NCBI GenBank assembly: GCA_021372515.1
Contig: JAJFUG010000151.1
Coordinates: forward strand, 1 to 14,684
Source of the DNA: a bacterium
Lineage (GTDB): Bacteria > Gemmatimonadota > Glassbacteria > GWA2-58-10
Length of the DNA: 14,684 nt
Direction of reading: 5' to 3'
Made by a program: the position numbers and the translations under genes. The notes under the pieces are model-generated. The model was not told the DNA's origin, searched no databases, and worked only from the letters and a program-made list of their open reading frames with translations. Below, one piece after another: positions 7,352 through 14,575 of this stretch (position 1 is the first letter of the stretch; each line of letters opens with the position of its first letter).

Positions 7352-7389
7352 AAGTCAAAACCTGTCCCGGTGGAGTAACAAGTCGCCTC

Positions 7390-9357
7390 TTAGTGCTGGT
7401 GGCGGGCGATCTGCTGGTGGACATCCTCACGGAAACGGCGCATGAAATCCTCCAGCGGCACTTTCTGCAGGCGCTCCAGGGCCTTGGACCACTTGATCCG
7501 CACCGGGTTCAGCTCGGGGTCGCGGTCGGCGATCATGGCCTCGATCCGCGAGCGGACCGACTCCCCGGACAGCAGCATCTGACGGATCAGGTCGATCCGC
7601 TCGCGCATGGAGGCCACGAAAGCGTCCCCCACCTCCAGTATCTCGGCCCTTTTCCATCCCGGCACCCGGATACGCGCCAGCATGTCGGTCACATAGTTGA
7701 CATAGAACGGCGCGAAACGCTCCAGCGGGCTGATCACATCGGTGAACGCCCCGGTGTAATCGCCCAGCACGATGTCCACGGGGATGAACTTGTCCTGGCC
7801 GAACACCAGCAGCTCGTCCCCGTCGCCGAAATACACCATCCCCGTGTCCGGGTCGACCCGACCGATAATCAGGTTGAGCGCGGCCGCGGTGCCCAGCAGC
7901 TCAGCCTGGGTCCGCACGAAACTCTCGTTCTCGTAGTAGTAGAACGACACTTTGTCCGTGGCCAGCCCGTCAATGTAGGGCCGGTTGAAAAACTCCACCG
8001 GAATGAACCCCAGGCCGGGGATATTGTCCTCCCGTTTCAGGCAGTTGACCGGAGGGGTGTTGGCCCCGAGCATGGAGAGCAGGTCGCGGCGGTCGAACGT
8101 GTACTGGAGGTAACCCTCGCACATCACCGCGGCCCGCTCCTGGCTGTAGCCGCGGTTCAGCCAGTAGAGCGTGCCGCGGCGCACCTTGCGCAGGATGCGT
8201 ATCTGCTCCAGCTCCGCGCCCTGCAGCTTGAGCGTGGCGATATAGACCTCGCGGTAGCTGCCCGCGGCGCGTTTCTGGCTCTGGGAGCGCATCACCTGGC
8301 CCAGGTTGATATACTCCAGCGGGCCGTAGAAACGGAAGAAATCCTGGATCAGGCTGGCCGTGGACTCATCCGCGTGCGGGTCGGGCAGCACGCGGCCCTC
8401 CTCTATGCGGCAGCCGGGCAGCCAGCGGATGTTCATGTTGAACTCGTCGCTCACCCCGAGCATGCTCTCCTCGGTGGGCGGGATGTCGTTCAGCATGGAG
8501 TACATGTAGGTGCGCCAGGTGGGGTTCTGCGGGTCATCGCGCTGGAAAGCCGGGGCTATCGCCTGACGGAGGTTGACCAGGCAGGCCTCGAACATCTCCC
8601 AGGCCTTGCGTTTTTCCACCTCGGCCCAGCGCTGGCAGTCGGTGACACATTCGACCAGCTTCTCCAGGCGTGAGATTTCGAGCACGTCCTGGTCGGCCAT
8701 GAAAAAGTCCAGCTCGCGCACGTACTGCTTGTTACGGCGTCCGTACAGGTCGAGCACCTCGCACAGACGGGCGGAGAACTCCCTGCGGTCGGTCAGCACG
8801 CCGCGGATAGCCTCGAACTGCTCGTAGGTGATCATCCGCCCGCCCGACTCCATGTTGTAGTAGTAGCGGTTGGCCGTGCCCACCGAAACCATGGCCAGAC
8901 GTATCTGCGAGATTATCTCCTCGACCGTGAAATAGCGCGGGGTCATTTTCCAGCTTTCGCCCCGCAGCTTGAAAGCCTCGCGCACCAGCGGGTCGCGGCT
9001 GCCGGTGAAACGGATGATCTCGGCCGGCACGGCCTCCTCCAGCAGCTCGGCGGCGCGGAAACAGCACTCCATCCGGTCGGGCATGGAGCGGATCACCACG
9101 TGCTCGCCGCGCATCACAACCGCCACCAGGTCCTCGTAGACCTGGTCCTCCAGCTCCGGGCCAAGCGTCTCACCGCTCTCGGCGGCCAGGGCCTCCATGA
9201 ACTCCAGGGCCAGGGTCACGTGAAGGCCCACGCCCACGATCATGGCTTGCCAGCGTGGGAAAATGTCGGCCATGGTGTAGCGGAAATGCCCGTCCTCGCC
9301 CTTTTCCAGCGGGTCGGGGCCGTAGACTGTGAGCTGGCGGTGCTTGGTCTTCTGCAT
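7390..9357 (-). CDS. Large cytoplasmic protein of unknown function (655 residues)
   Basis: I do not recognise this protein. From the ATG at 9357 it has 655 residues; a TTG at 9378 would add seven. It has no signal peptide or membrane segment and is rich in charged and aromatic residues. The first 300 residues look helical. The second half contains conserved-looking blocks: GSYREVYIATLKLQG, then IRILRKVRRGTLYWL, then IPGLGFIPVEFFNRP, then IIGRVDPDTGMVYFGDGDE, and FIPVDIVLGDYTGAF. The GSYREVY strand with later D-x-D/DGDE motifs is faintly like the two lobes of a kinase-like or HipA-like fold, but no canonical VAIK, HRD or DFG motif can be placed, so this is only a suggestion. Base composition and codon use match its neighbours, and it ends in a proper terminator, so it is very likely expressed. 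It follows the cyclase gene in the same orientation, but a 440-bp gap with its own promoter suggests separate control. Confidence 0.85.
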   Translation of the reverse strand: MQKTKHRQLTVYGPDPLEKGEDGHFRYTMADIFPRWQAMIVGVGLHVTLALEFMEALAAESGETLGPELEDQVYEDLVAVVMRGEHVVIRSMPDRMECCFRAAELLEEAVPAEIIRFTGSRDPLVREAFKLRGESWKMTPRYFTVEEIISQIRLAMVSVGTANRYYYNMESGGRMITYEQFEAIRGVLTDRREFSARLCEVLDLYGRRNKQYVRELDFFMADQDVLEISRLEKLVECVTDCQRWAEVEKRKAWEMFEACLVNLRQAIAPAFQRDDPQNPTWRTYMYSMLNDIPPTEESMLGVSDEFNMNIRWLPGCRIEEGRVLPDPHADESTASLIQDFFRFYGPLEYINLGQVMRSQSQKRAAGSYREVYIATLKLQGAELEQIRILRKVRRGTLYWLNRGYSQERAAVMCEGYLQYTFDRRDLLSMLGANTPPVNCLKREDNIPGLGFIPVEFFNRPYIDGLATDKVSFYYYENESFVRTQAELLGTAAALNLIIGRVDPDTGMVYFGDGDELLVFGQDKFIPVDIVLGDYTGAFTDVISPLERFAPFYVNYVTDMLARIRVPGWKRAEILEVGDAFVASMRERIDLIRQMLLSGESVRSRIEAMIADRDPELNPVRIKWSKALERLQKVPLEDFMRRFREDVHQQIARHQH

Positions 9358-9535
9358 TTTCTGTGCGTTCCGTTCCAATCAGATCGTCTCTGAAACATAA
9401 TTTCTGTCGAACTATTTACTCCACCCACCCAAATATGGATCAAGCCGTAACCGATTATTCTTTCTCTTATGCGAAAACAGCCACGCCATTGGGAGCTGAT
9501 GCATGAATCGACCTTGGGGATGGTTTGTACCTTTC

Positions 9536-9562
9536 GTAGGGGCGAGGCATGCCTCGCCCGTA
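9536..9562. repeat. GTAGGGGC-family palindrome, GAGGCATGCCTC variant
   Basis: GGGCGAGGCATGCCTCGCCC at 9540-9559 is a perfect 20-nt palindrome preceded by GTAG and followed by GTA. Its outer sequence matches the other family copies, while the inner stem differs at paired positions on both arms. Confidence 0.7.
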
Positions 9563-9571
9563 AAGGCCATT

Positions 9572-9595
9572 CGGGGCACGGCATGCCGTGTCCCG
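9572..9595. repeat. GTAGGGGC-family palindrome, GCACGGCATGC variant
   Basis: A 24-nt palindrome with a single G-T pair (9576/9591), with core GCACGGCATGCCGTG. It lies 12 bp from the previous palindrome. Its inner sequence is the same as the copy at 14551-14570. Confidence 0.65.
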
Positions 9596-9754
9596 ACAAA
9601 CCCACCCTTGTGTCAACGCGTTGCCCTCTTAGGACGCTCTGTCTTCCGTCGACGCTCCTATTCACTAAAATGCCACCGTCCCGTCCCGCGCTCCGGGGCA
9701 GGGACCGTGGCAAGCCGCAAGGCGGCCCGTGAGCCGACCGCCCCTATCCGCTTC

Positions 9755-9783
9755 AATCTACCCGCGGGCCGCGGGCCTGTCAA
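9755..9783 (-). promoter_or_regulatory. Sigma70-type promoter candidate for the 655-residue gene
   Basis: Minus strand: perfect TTGACA (9783-9778), 17 bp, TAGATT (9760-9755). It is the same hexamer pair and spacing as the TPR-unit promoter. It lies just after the cyclase stop codon and would give a leader of about 390 nt carrying two palindromes before the ATG at 9357. The -35 box also falls in the loop of a 6-bp GCGGGC/GCCCGC stem. Confidence 0.5.
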
Positions 9784-9799
9784 GCCCGCCCCCGGTGGC

Positions 9800-12373
9800 T
9801 CAGCCGCGCGAGAAAATGTAGTGCGAGATGCTCTGACGCTGCTCATCCGTGGCCGCGCGGGCCAGGGCCTGCTTGAAATAGTCCATCGCCCCGGCGTAGT
9901 CGCCCTCCTCCTCGGCCAGGATTCCCAGGTTGACCAAGTTGTCCGCGGCCAGGGAGTCATCCCCCAGCTTCTCGGCCAGGCCGAGCGACTTGTTGAAAAA
10001 GGCCAGCGCCTTGTCGGGACGCTCAAGCAGACGGTCGATCTCGCCGGCGTGGGTCAGGGCCAGGCAGAGGGGAACCAGGTCGCCCGCGGCGGCGTTCAGC
10101 CTGGCGCACTCGGCGAAATGGGTGTAGGCCGGCTCCAGGCTGTCCACCCGGTACTCGATCTGGGCCAGCTTGTAGAGGCCGCGGCGGCGCAGGCTGTCTT
10201 TCTCCGCCGGGCCGAGGCTCGATTTCTCCAGGCATTCCAGCAGGCGGCTGTAGCATTCGATGGCGGCCTTGTTGCTGAAACGGTCGGCGCACTGGTCCCC
10301 GGCCGACTCAAGGTAGGCCAAGGCCTTGTCCACCCGGTCTCCGCGTTCGAAATGGAACGCCAGACGGTGGTGCTCATCCTCGGGAATGCCGCCGGAGGGG
10401 AACATCTCCTCGATGCAATCTCCGGCCAGGCCGTGAAGAAGGGTCTTGTTGTAGTTGAGCAGGGTGTTGTAGCAGACCTCCTGCACCAGGGCGTTGACAA
10501 ACACGTAGGCCTCGGCGGCTGCCGCTCCGCCCCCGTTGCCCCCGCGCGGGGCGATCATCCGGGCCGCGGTCAGGCGGCCCAGGCAGTTGTCCACACTGGA
10601 GCATTCCCCGCCGGTCTTGACGTGCACGCTGCGCAGAAGGTCCACGGTGAAATCCATCCCCAGCACCGAGGCCTGCAACAGAAGGTCGCGCACCGCCTCC
10701 TCCAGCTTGTCGATACGGGTCTGGACCATGCCGTGGATCGTGTCGGGCAGCTCAACCGGGGCCTCGGTGCGGTTGACCACCCAGATACGGTTCCCGGGCT
10801 GGATCTCGTCGTCCGGCACGATGAACCCGCCGTCCACCAGGGCGTAGGTGATCTCCTCGACGTAGAACGGGTTGCCGCCGCTCTTTTCATGCACCAGGCG
10901 GCCCAGGTCGGGGGTGAGGCACAGGCCGTTGAGCATGCCCTCCACCATCTCCACGCTCTCGGCCAGGCTGAGCGGGCTCAGGCGCACCTCGGAGTAGTTC
11001 TCATCCTCGCGCCAGGCCGGCGAGATCGCGTAGTCCGGGCGGAACATCCCCACGATAAGCACCCGGCGCGGCGGGTCGAGGGCCTCCATCAGGTAGTCGA
11101 TCAGCTCGCGGCTCAGCTCATCCACCCAGTGAAGGTCGTCCAGCACCACGTACAGCGGGGCCTCCGGCTCGGCGAACGCCCCGGCCGCGGCCTCCAGGAA
11201 CAGGCGGAACGTGCCGAAAAGGGTCTTTTTCAGCTCCTCGGCCTTGGCCGCCTTGATCCGCTCCGGCTCGCGGCTCACCCCCAGAAGGTAGGCCAGGTAG
11301 TCCTCACGCTCCAGGAACGCGGCGATCCGCTCCGGCTCGCGGTCGGACGCGGCGCGGAACCGATCGAGCAGCTCCTCCCACTTGGCGCGCACCACGGTTA
11401 CGGCGTCGCCCTCCTGCACACCCATCAGGTTCTTCAGCGTGCCCACGAACACCCAGTAGGGCGCGGCGGTGTACGAGATGGTCTTGCCGCGCAGCACCAG
11501 CCCGCGTGGGCAGGGCCCGCGCGAGAGGAACTCGTGCACCATGCGGCTCTTGCCCATGCCGCCATCCGCCCGCAGGCCCACCACCGGCACGGGGCGGCGC
11601 TCGGGGCGCTCCAGCCAGTGGCTGACCACCTTTTCCAGCTCGGCCCACTCATCTGCCCGGCCCACGTACTTGCGGCTCTTGGTCAGGGAGTCGCGCTCCC
11701 AGCGCTCCACGCGCTCCTTGAGCACTCCCCGCACGCGGAACACCTTGATCGGCTTCTCCTTGCCCTTGACCATGATCGGTTCGAGGGTCTCGTAATCGAA
11801 AATGTCCCCGGCCGCGGCGCGGGTGTTGTCGGAGATCAGCAGCGTGTTCACCTGGGCCGCGTGTTCCAGACGGCTGGCGGTGTTGACCGTATCTCCCATC
11901 ACCGTGAAATCGCGCTTGGCCTCGCCGCCCATCTCGCCCGCCACCACCAGGCCGGTGTTGATCCCGATCCGGCAGCCCAGCTCGATGCCTTTCTGCCTGA
12001 GGATCACGTTCACCTGGCCCAGACGGTCCAATATGCCCAGGGCCGAGCGCACCGCCCGCTCGGCATCGTCCTCGCTGGCTTTCTTGGCCCCGAACAGGGC
12101 CATGATCGCATCGCCGATGTACTTGTCCACCATGCCGCCGTAGCGCACTATCTCGCCGGTGAACACCTTGAACACGTTGTCTATGATCTGGGTCACCTCT
12201 TCCGGGTCCAGCTTCTCGCTCATCGCGGTGAAACCCTTGATGTCGAGGAACAGGACCGAGACGTTGCGGCGCTCGCCCTTTTTGAGCTTGATCGTCTCGA
12301 CATGCTCTTTCTGCTGGCCGAAAAGGCGGTCCAGGTCGGAGGTCAGAAGCTGTGACCATTCATCGGCGGCCAT
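9800..12373 (-). CDS. Class IIIb adenylyl cyclase with STAND/AAA ATPase and TPR tail (soluble-cyclase-like)
   Basis: This 857-residue protein makes cAMP from ATP if active. Residues about 36-215 form a class III cyclase domain. The two metal-binding aspartates are D44 (FLDIKGFT) and D88 (YIGDAIMALFG). K84 and T157 (DFTVMGDTVN) occupy the adenine-specifying positions, and N164 and R168 the transition-state positions. Lys plus Thr is the class IIIb pattern, of which bicarbonate-sensitive cyclases are members. Residues about 235-640 are a STAND/AAA-type ATPase with a P-loop around 269-276 (ADGGMGKS; the usual first Gly is Ala), Walker B VVLDDLHW at 409-416 and SGGNPFYVEE at 498-507. Residues about 690-850 carry TPR-like helices. 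There is no membrane segment. The single cyclase domain should work as a homodimer. The ATG follows GGAG by 6 nt. It lies 63 bp after the ferredoxin-nitroreductase gene and may be cotranscribed with it. Confidence 0.93.
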   Translation of the reverse strand: MAADEWSQLLTSDLDRLFGQQKEHVETIKLKKGERRNVSVLFLDIKGFTAMSEKLDPEEVTQIIDNVFKVFTGEIVRYGGMVDKYIGDAIMALFGAKKASEDDAERAVRSALGILDRLGQVNVILRQKGIELGCRIGINTGLVVAGEMGGEAKRDFTVMGDTVNTASRLEHAAQVNTLLISDNTRAAAGDIFDYETLEPIMVKGKEKPIKVFRVRGVLKERVERWERDSLTKSRKYVGRADEWAELEKVVSHWLERPERRPVPVVGLRADGGMGKSRMVHEFLSRGPCPRGLVLRGKTISYTAAPYWVFVGTLKNLMGVQEGDAVTVVRAKWEELLDRFRAASDREPERIAAFLEREDYLAYLLGVSREPERIKAAKAEELKKTLFGTFRLFLEAAAGAFAEPEAPLYVVLDDLHWVDELSRELIDYLMEALDPPRRVLIVGMFRPDYAISPAWREDENYSEVRLSPLSLAESVEMVEGMLNGLCLTPDLGRLVHEKSGGNPFYVEEITYALVDGGFIVPDDEIQPGNRIWVVNRTEAPVELPDTIHGMVQTRIDKLEEAVRDLLLQASVLGMDFTVDLLRSVHVKTGGECSSVDNCLGRLTAARMIAPRGGNGGGAAAAEAYVFVNALVQEVCYNTLLNYNKTLLHGLAGDCIEEMFPSGGIPEDEHHRLAFHFERGDRVDKALAYLESAGDQCADRFSNKAAIECYSRLLECLEKSSLGPAEKDSLRRRGLYKLAQIEYRVDSLEPAYTHFAECARLNAAAGDLVPLCLALTHAGEIDRLLERPDKALAFFNKSLGLAEKLGDDSLAADNLVNLGILAEEEGDYAGAMDYFKQALARAATDEQRQSISHYIFSRG

Positions 12374-12405
12374 GCGGTCTCCAGTCGGGGAATCGTACAG
12401 TTCGT

Positions 12406-12431
12406 GTAGGGGCGGACCCGCGTGTCCGCCC
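12406..12431. repeat. GTAGGGGC-family hairpin between nitroreductase and cyclase genes
   Basis: GTAG is followed by GGGCGGAC (12410-12417), a 6-nt loop and GTCCGCCC (12424-12431), a perfect 8-bp stem. In the direction of the flanking genes it is not followed by T residues, so it should not terminate the minus-strand transcript efficiently. Confidence 0.65.
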
Positions 12432-12436
12432 GGCTT

Positions 12437-13348
12437 TTATTCGTTCCAGTTCACGCTGTTGAACGAGCGGCGCACCGCGCGGCGGAAATGCGTGGCCGGC
12501 CAGCCCAGGATGAGGATCAGGACCGGCTTGCCGCCCTCCGGGATGCCGAGGCGCTTGCACAGCGCCTTGTTGCGCTGAAGGATCGGGGGCGCCCCGCCGA
12601 TCATGGTGGTCCCGAGTCCCAGGGCCTCCGCGGCCAGCATGGCCTGGGTGCAGGCAATTGTGGCGTCCTCTACCGCGGCGAAAGGCGAATGGTGGAAAAT
12701 GAGCAGCGCCGGGGCGCCGTAGAACACCACGTCGCGGCCCTTCTCCCAGTGCTCGATGTAGGTCCGGGCCAGGGGCAGAATGAAATCGCGGAACTGCTCG
12801 CAGGCCGCTTTGCCCAGGAACGGACGCATGAGACCTATCACCCAGGGCTTGAACATCTTGAGGAAGCCTTTGTAACCCTGGATCACCTCTCCGGCCAGCT
12901 CGCGCACCTTCTCCGCCCCGTCCACCACTGTGACGCCCACGTCCCAGGGCGGGATACCCATCGGCCCGGCGGTCCCCATGCGGATCACCCGCTCGATCAG
13001 CCCGCGCTCCACGGGACGGTCCTGGAAATAGCGCACGCTGCGGCGCGAAAGCAGCAGCGCCTCCAGGCTGTCGGCGCTGGCTTTCTGTTCCGGCGCGGGC
13101 AGGGGGAGAATGTCCTCCGGGCGCAGGCCGCGTCCGCTGACTTTCACGCTCCCCGTGGGGCAGGTCAGCATGCAGTGGCCGCAGGCGATACAGCCGAACG
13201 TGGCGGCTGTGTCCACGCACAGACAGCCCTCGCGCATGACCAGGGTTTCGGTGGGGCAGATCGCGGCGCACTGGCCGCACTGGGTGCAGGTGGCCTCATC
13301 CAGCGTGACTGTGCCCGGCTCAGGGAACAGGCTGTGCGGAACGGACAT
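12437..13348 (-). CDS. Ferredoxin-nitroreductase fusion protein
   Basis: This is a 303-residue protein. Residues 1-75 form a two-[4Fe-4S] ferredoxin domain: C21-TQ-C24-GQ-C27-AAI-C31-P and C53-IA-C56-GH-C59-MLT-C63-P. The remainder is an FMN-dependent nitroreductase-like domain starting with SLEALLLSRRSVRYF (94-108), with GPMGIPPWDVGVTVV, then AALLAEAL-type helix residues AMLAAEALGLGTTMIGG, and a C-terminal KPVLILILGWP. Such fusions are common in anaerobes and are thought to pass electrons from ferredoxin clusters to FMN for the reduction of quinones or nitro compounds; the substrate here cannot be told. The protein has no signal peptide. The ATG is preceded by GGAGG at 7 nt, one of the best ribosome sites in the window. 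It is followed 63 bp later by the cyclase gene on the same strand, and lies 36 bp after the AT-rich gene upstream. Confidence 0.92.
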   Translation of the reverse strand: MSVPHSLFPEPGTVTLDEATCTQCGQCAAICPTETLVMREGCLCVDTAATFGCIACGHCMLTCPTGSVKVSGRGLRPEDILPLPAPEQKASADSLEALLLSRRSVRYFQDRPVERGLIERVIRMGTAGPMGIPPWDVGVTVVDGAEKVRELAGEVIQGYKGFLKMFKPWVIGLMRPFLGKAACEQFRDFILPLARTYIEHWEKGRDVVFYGAPALLIFHHSPFAAVEDATIACTQAMLAAEALGLGTTMIGGAPPILQRNKALCKRLGIPEGGKPVLILILGWPATHFRRAVRRSFNSVNWNE

Positions 13349-13384
13349 GGGAAGGCCTCCGGGGGGGGAAAACTGTATAGAAAC

Positions 13385-14116
13385 CTAATGCTTTGCACAT
13401 TGAAATTCAGGATATAAATCTTTTGCGTCTAATAATTCCGGAAAGTACTTTTTGAGTTTCTTTGTTAGTTGATCGACTTCTTTAGTGTTTCTGAATTTTT
13501 TGATTGACCCAAAAGCCAATCGTTTCGTTTGTATAACAGCGCTCAACTCTTCTATTATTCCAAGAAGGGCATAATACTTTGTGGACTCCACATACAATTC
13601 TTGAATTTTTTTTGAATAAATTTCAATTGCTTCATCTTTAGAGACTTTTGTCGATACCTTATCACCGCCTTCAACCACAGCCTTGATAAATAATCCAAGG
13701 TCATCTTGAAAAAAATCATAACTCTTTCTTTCAAACACATAAAGACTTTGGTTTGCTTTAAAGAATATATCATCACCAACAATATCGTGTAATCGATATT
13801 CGCGCCAATGAGACAAATGCGATCTCTCAGGCTCTATAAATGCATTTCTATATAGCTCAGGCCGCAAATCTTTGCCAATATTCTTATAATGTCTTAAAAG
13901 CGAATACCCCTTACAATAATTACTCATGAACGAAGCGAGAGTTTCTGATACATTTCTCGATATAACATCCAATCCATCCTCAAGATACCTCTTAGTAACC
14001 ATTTCAAATTCTTTTTGCCTAAAATACGCCATTCTACCAAAGAAATATAAAAGCACAGCGGCAACTATTGGGATTGTTGGACCAATGTACGTTGCAAAAA
14101 TACATTCGAATGTCAC
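13385..14116 (-). CDS. Membrane-anchored protein of unknown function, AT-rich gene
   Basis: I do not recognise this 243-residue protein. It starts at a GTG (14116) with an in-frame TAG a few codons upstream, so this is the earliest start in the frame; GGA lies about 10 nt before it. Residues about 10-31 (GPTIPIVAAVLLYFFGRMAYF) are a single membrane helix, followed by about 210 charged, mostly helical residues (FRQKEFEMVTKRYLEDGLDVI; FERKSYDFFQDDLGLFIKAVV; DQLTKKLKKYFPELLDA). It looks like a short-tail membrane-anchored helical cytoplasmic or periplasmic protein. The base composition is strikingly different: two 60-bp stretches counted by hand give 17/60 and 26/60 G+C, against well over half G+C in the genes on either side. 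This points to recent transfer. It is bounded on the right by a block of repeats and on the left by the nitroreductase gene 36 bp away. Confidence 0.78.
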   Translation of the reverse strand: MTFECIFATYIGPTIPIVAAVLLYFFGRMAYFRQKEFEMVTKRYLEDGLDVISRNVSETLASFMSNYCKGYSLLRHYKNIGKDLRPELYRNAFIEPERSHLSHWREYRLHDIVGDDIFFKANQSLYVFERKSYDFFQDDLGLFIKAVVEGGDKVSTKVSKDEAIEIYSKKIQELYVESTKYYALLGIIEELSAVIQTKRLAFGSIKKFRNTKEVDQLTKKLKKYFPELLDAKDLYPEFQCAKH

Positions 14117-14154
14117 AGTAGTTTTTTCCTTATTCTACTAAACACGATCACCCA

Positions 14155-14263
14155 CCGGGCGGCCACAGGGGGCCGCCCCTATGACAATGCCGGGCCACCT
14201 TGCACACAGCCAGCCGCCGGTTCCCCCCCTTTGGCAAAGGGGGGTTAGGGGGGATTTAATCAG
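14155..14263 (+). repeat. 109-bp direct repeat, copy 1
   Basis: Copy 1 matches copy 2 at 98 of 109 positions when aligned by eye. It opens with a family hairpin (GGGCGGCC 14157-14164, loop ACAGGG, GGCCGCCC 14171-14178, then CCTA) and ends with a C-run/G-run hairpin (CCCCCCTTT-GGC-AAAGGGGGG), then GGTTAGGGGGGATTTAA. The mismatches are concentrated between the two hairpins. Confidence 0.75.
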
Positions 14264-14338
14264 ACAGTCCGCCCTATCACCTCTTGTCACTGTCTGCATG
14301 CCAAACAAAGCGGAGGAGGAAAATGATTTAATATATCA

Positions 14339-14374
14339 AATCCCCCTCGATCCCCCTTTTTCAAAGGGGGAGGC
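14339..14374 (-). repeat. Inverted partial copy of the C-run hairpin unit
   Basis: AAATCCCCCTCGATCCCCCT then TTTTCAAAGGGGG is the minus-strand form of the GGCAAAGGGGGG-TTAGGGGGGATTT end of the 109-bp unit, with several changes. It sits between the two direct copies in the opposite orientation. Confidence 0.55.
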
Positions 14375-14405
14375 AAAGCCACACACCCCGTCGGCTGCGC
14401 CGCCA

Positions 14406-14424
14406 CCCCTCTTGCTTAGAGGGG
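14406..14424. repeat. 7-bp hairpin with CCCCTCT / AGAGGGG arms
   Basis: CCCCTCT (14406-14412) and AGAGGGG (14418-14424) are perfect reverse complements with a TGCTT loop, similar in design to the other C-run hairpins nearby. Confidence 0.5.
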
Positions 14425-14492
14425 ATCGAAAAGCACCGCACCCCATCCACCCGCGGTAATCCTGCCTTGCCTTAGGGGCATGCCCAACTGCC

Positions 14493-14517
14493 GGGCGAAC
14501 ACAAGGTTCGCCCCTAC
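14493..14517. repeat. GTAGGGGC-family hairpin, GAAC variant
   Basis: GGGCGAAC (14493-14500), loop ACAAG, GTTCGCCC (14506-14513), then CTAC. The right outer end matches the family while the inner stem differs. Confidence 0.65.
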
Positions 14518-14546
14518 GAAAGTCCCAGAGCATACACTGTTTTCAC

Positions 14547-14570
14547 GTAGGGGCACGGCATGCCGTGCCC
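14547..14570. repeat. GTAGGGGC-family palindrome, GCACGGCATGC variant
   Basis: GGGCACGGCATGCCGTGCCC at 14551-14570 is a perfect 20-nt palindrome preceded by GTAG. It matches the inner sequence of the copy at 9572-9595. It lacks the CTAC right end and any T-run. Confidence 0.7.
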
Positions 14571-14575
14571 AACCT

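Larger units (their letters stand above)
6968..7389. other. Gene-free region with several hairpins and repeats
   Basis: About 420 bp between the prfA terminator and the end of the 655-residue gene. It holds a 7-bp stem (GCGGCCC 7011-7017 with GGGCCGC 7021-7027, loop AAC), an inverted repeat CTCCG / CGGAG around 7074-7091, a 10-bp hairpin (7232-7257), a GGGCACGGCG palindrome (7271-7290) and the minus-strand terminator (7330-7351). Short open frames exist but lack a ribosome site or recognisable protein content. No tRNA cloverleaf was found. Confidence 0.5.
9358..9799. other. Gene-free region between cyclase and 655-residue gene
   Basis: About 440 bp. From left to right it holds an AT-rich stretch (9379-9480) likely to include leader or promoter sequence of the left gene, two different family palindromes (9536-9562 and 9572-9595), a featureless GC-rich stretch, and a strong minus-strand promoter candidate (9755-9783). 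Short open frames on the plus strand continue into the antisense of the cyclase gene and are not considered genes. Confidence 0.55.

Noticed and set aside
6988-8673. 561-codon open frame on the plus strand
   Set aside because: It is antisense to the 655-residue gene over most of its length, has low-complexity His/Gln/Val-rich sequence, and runs through repeats and a terminator.
9503-12355. 950-codon open frame on the plus strand
   Set aside because: It is antisense to the cyclase gene across nearly its whole length. The translation is rich in His, Gln, Gly, Val and Leu with no domain, as expected from the reverse of a GC-rich coding frame.
12410-12431. Terminator between the nitroreductase and cyclase genes
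   Set aside because: The stem is good, but the T residues are on the plus-strand side only; in the direction of the genes there is no T-run.
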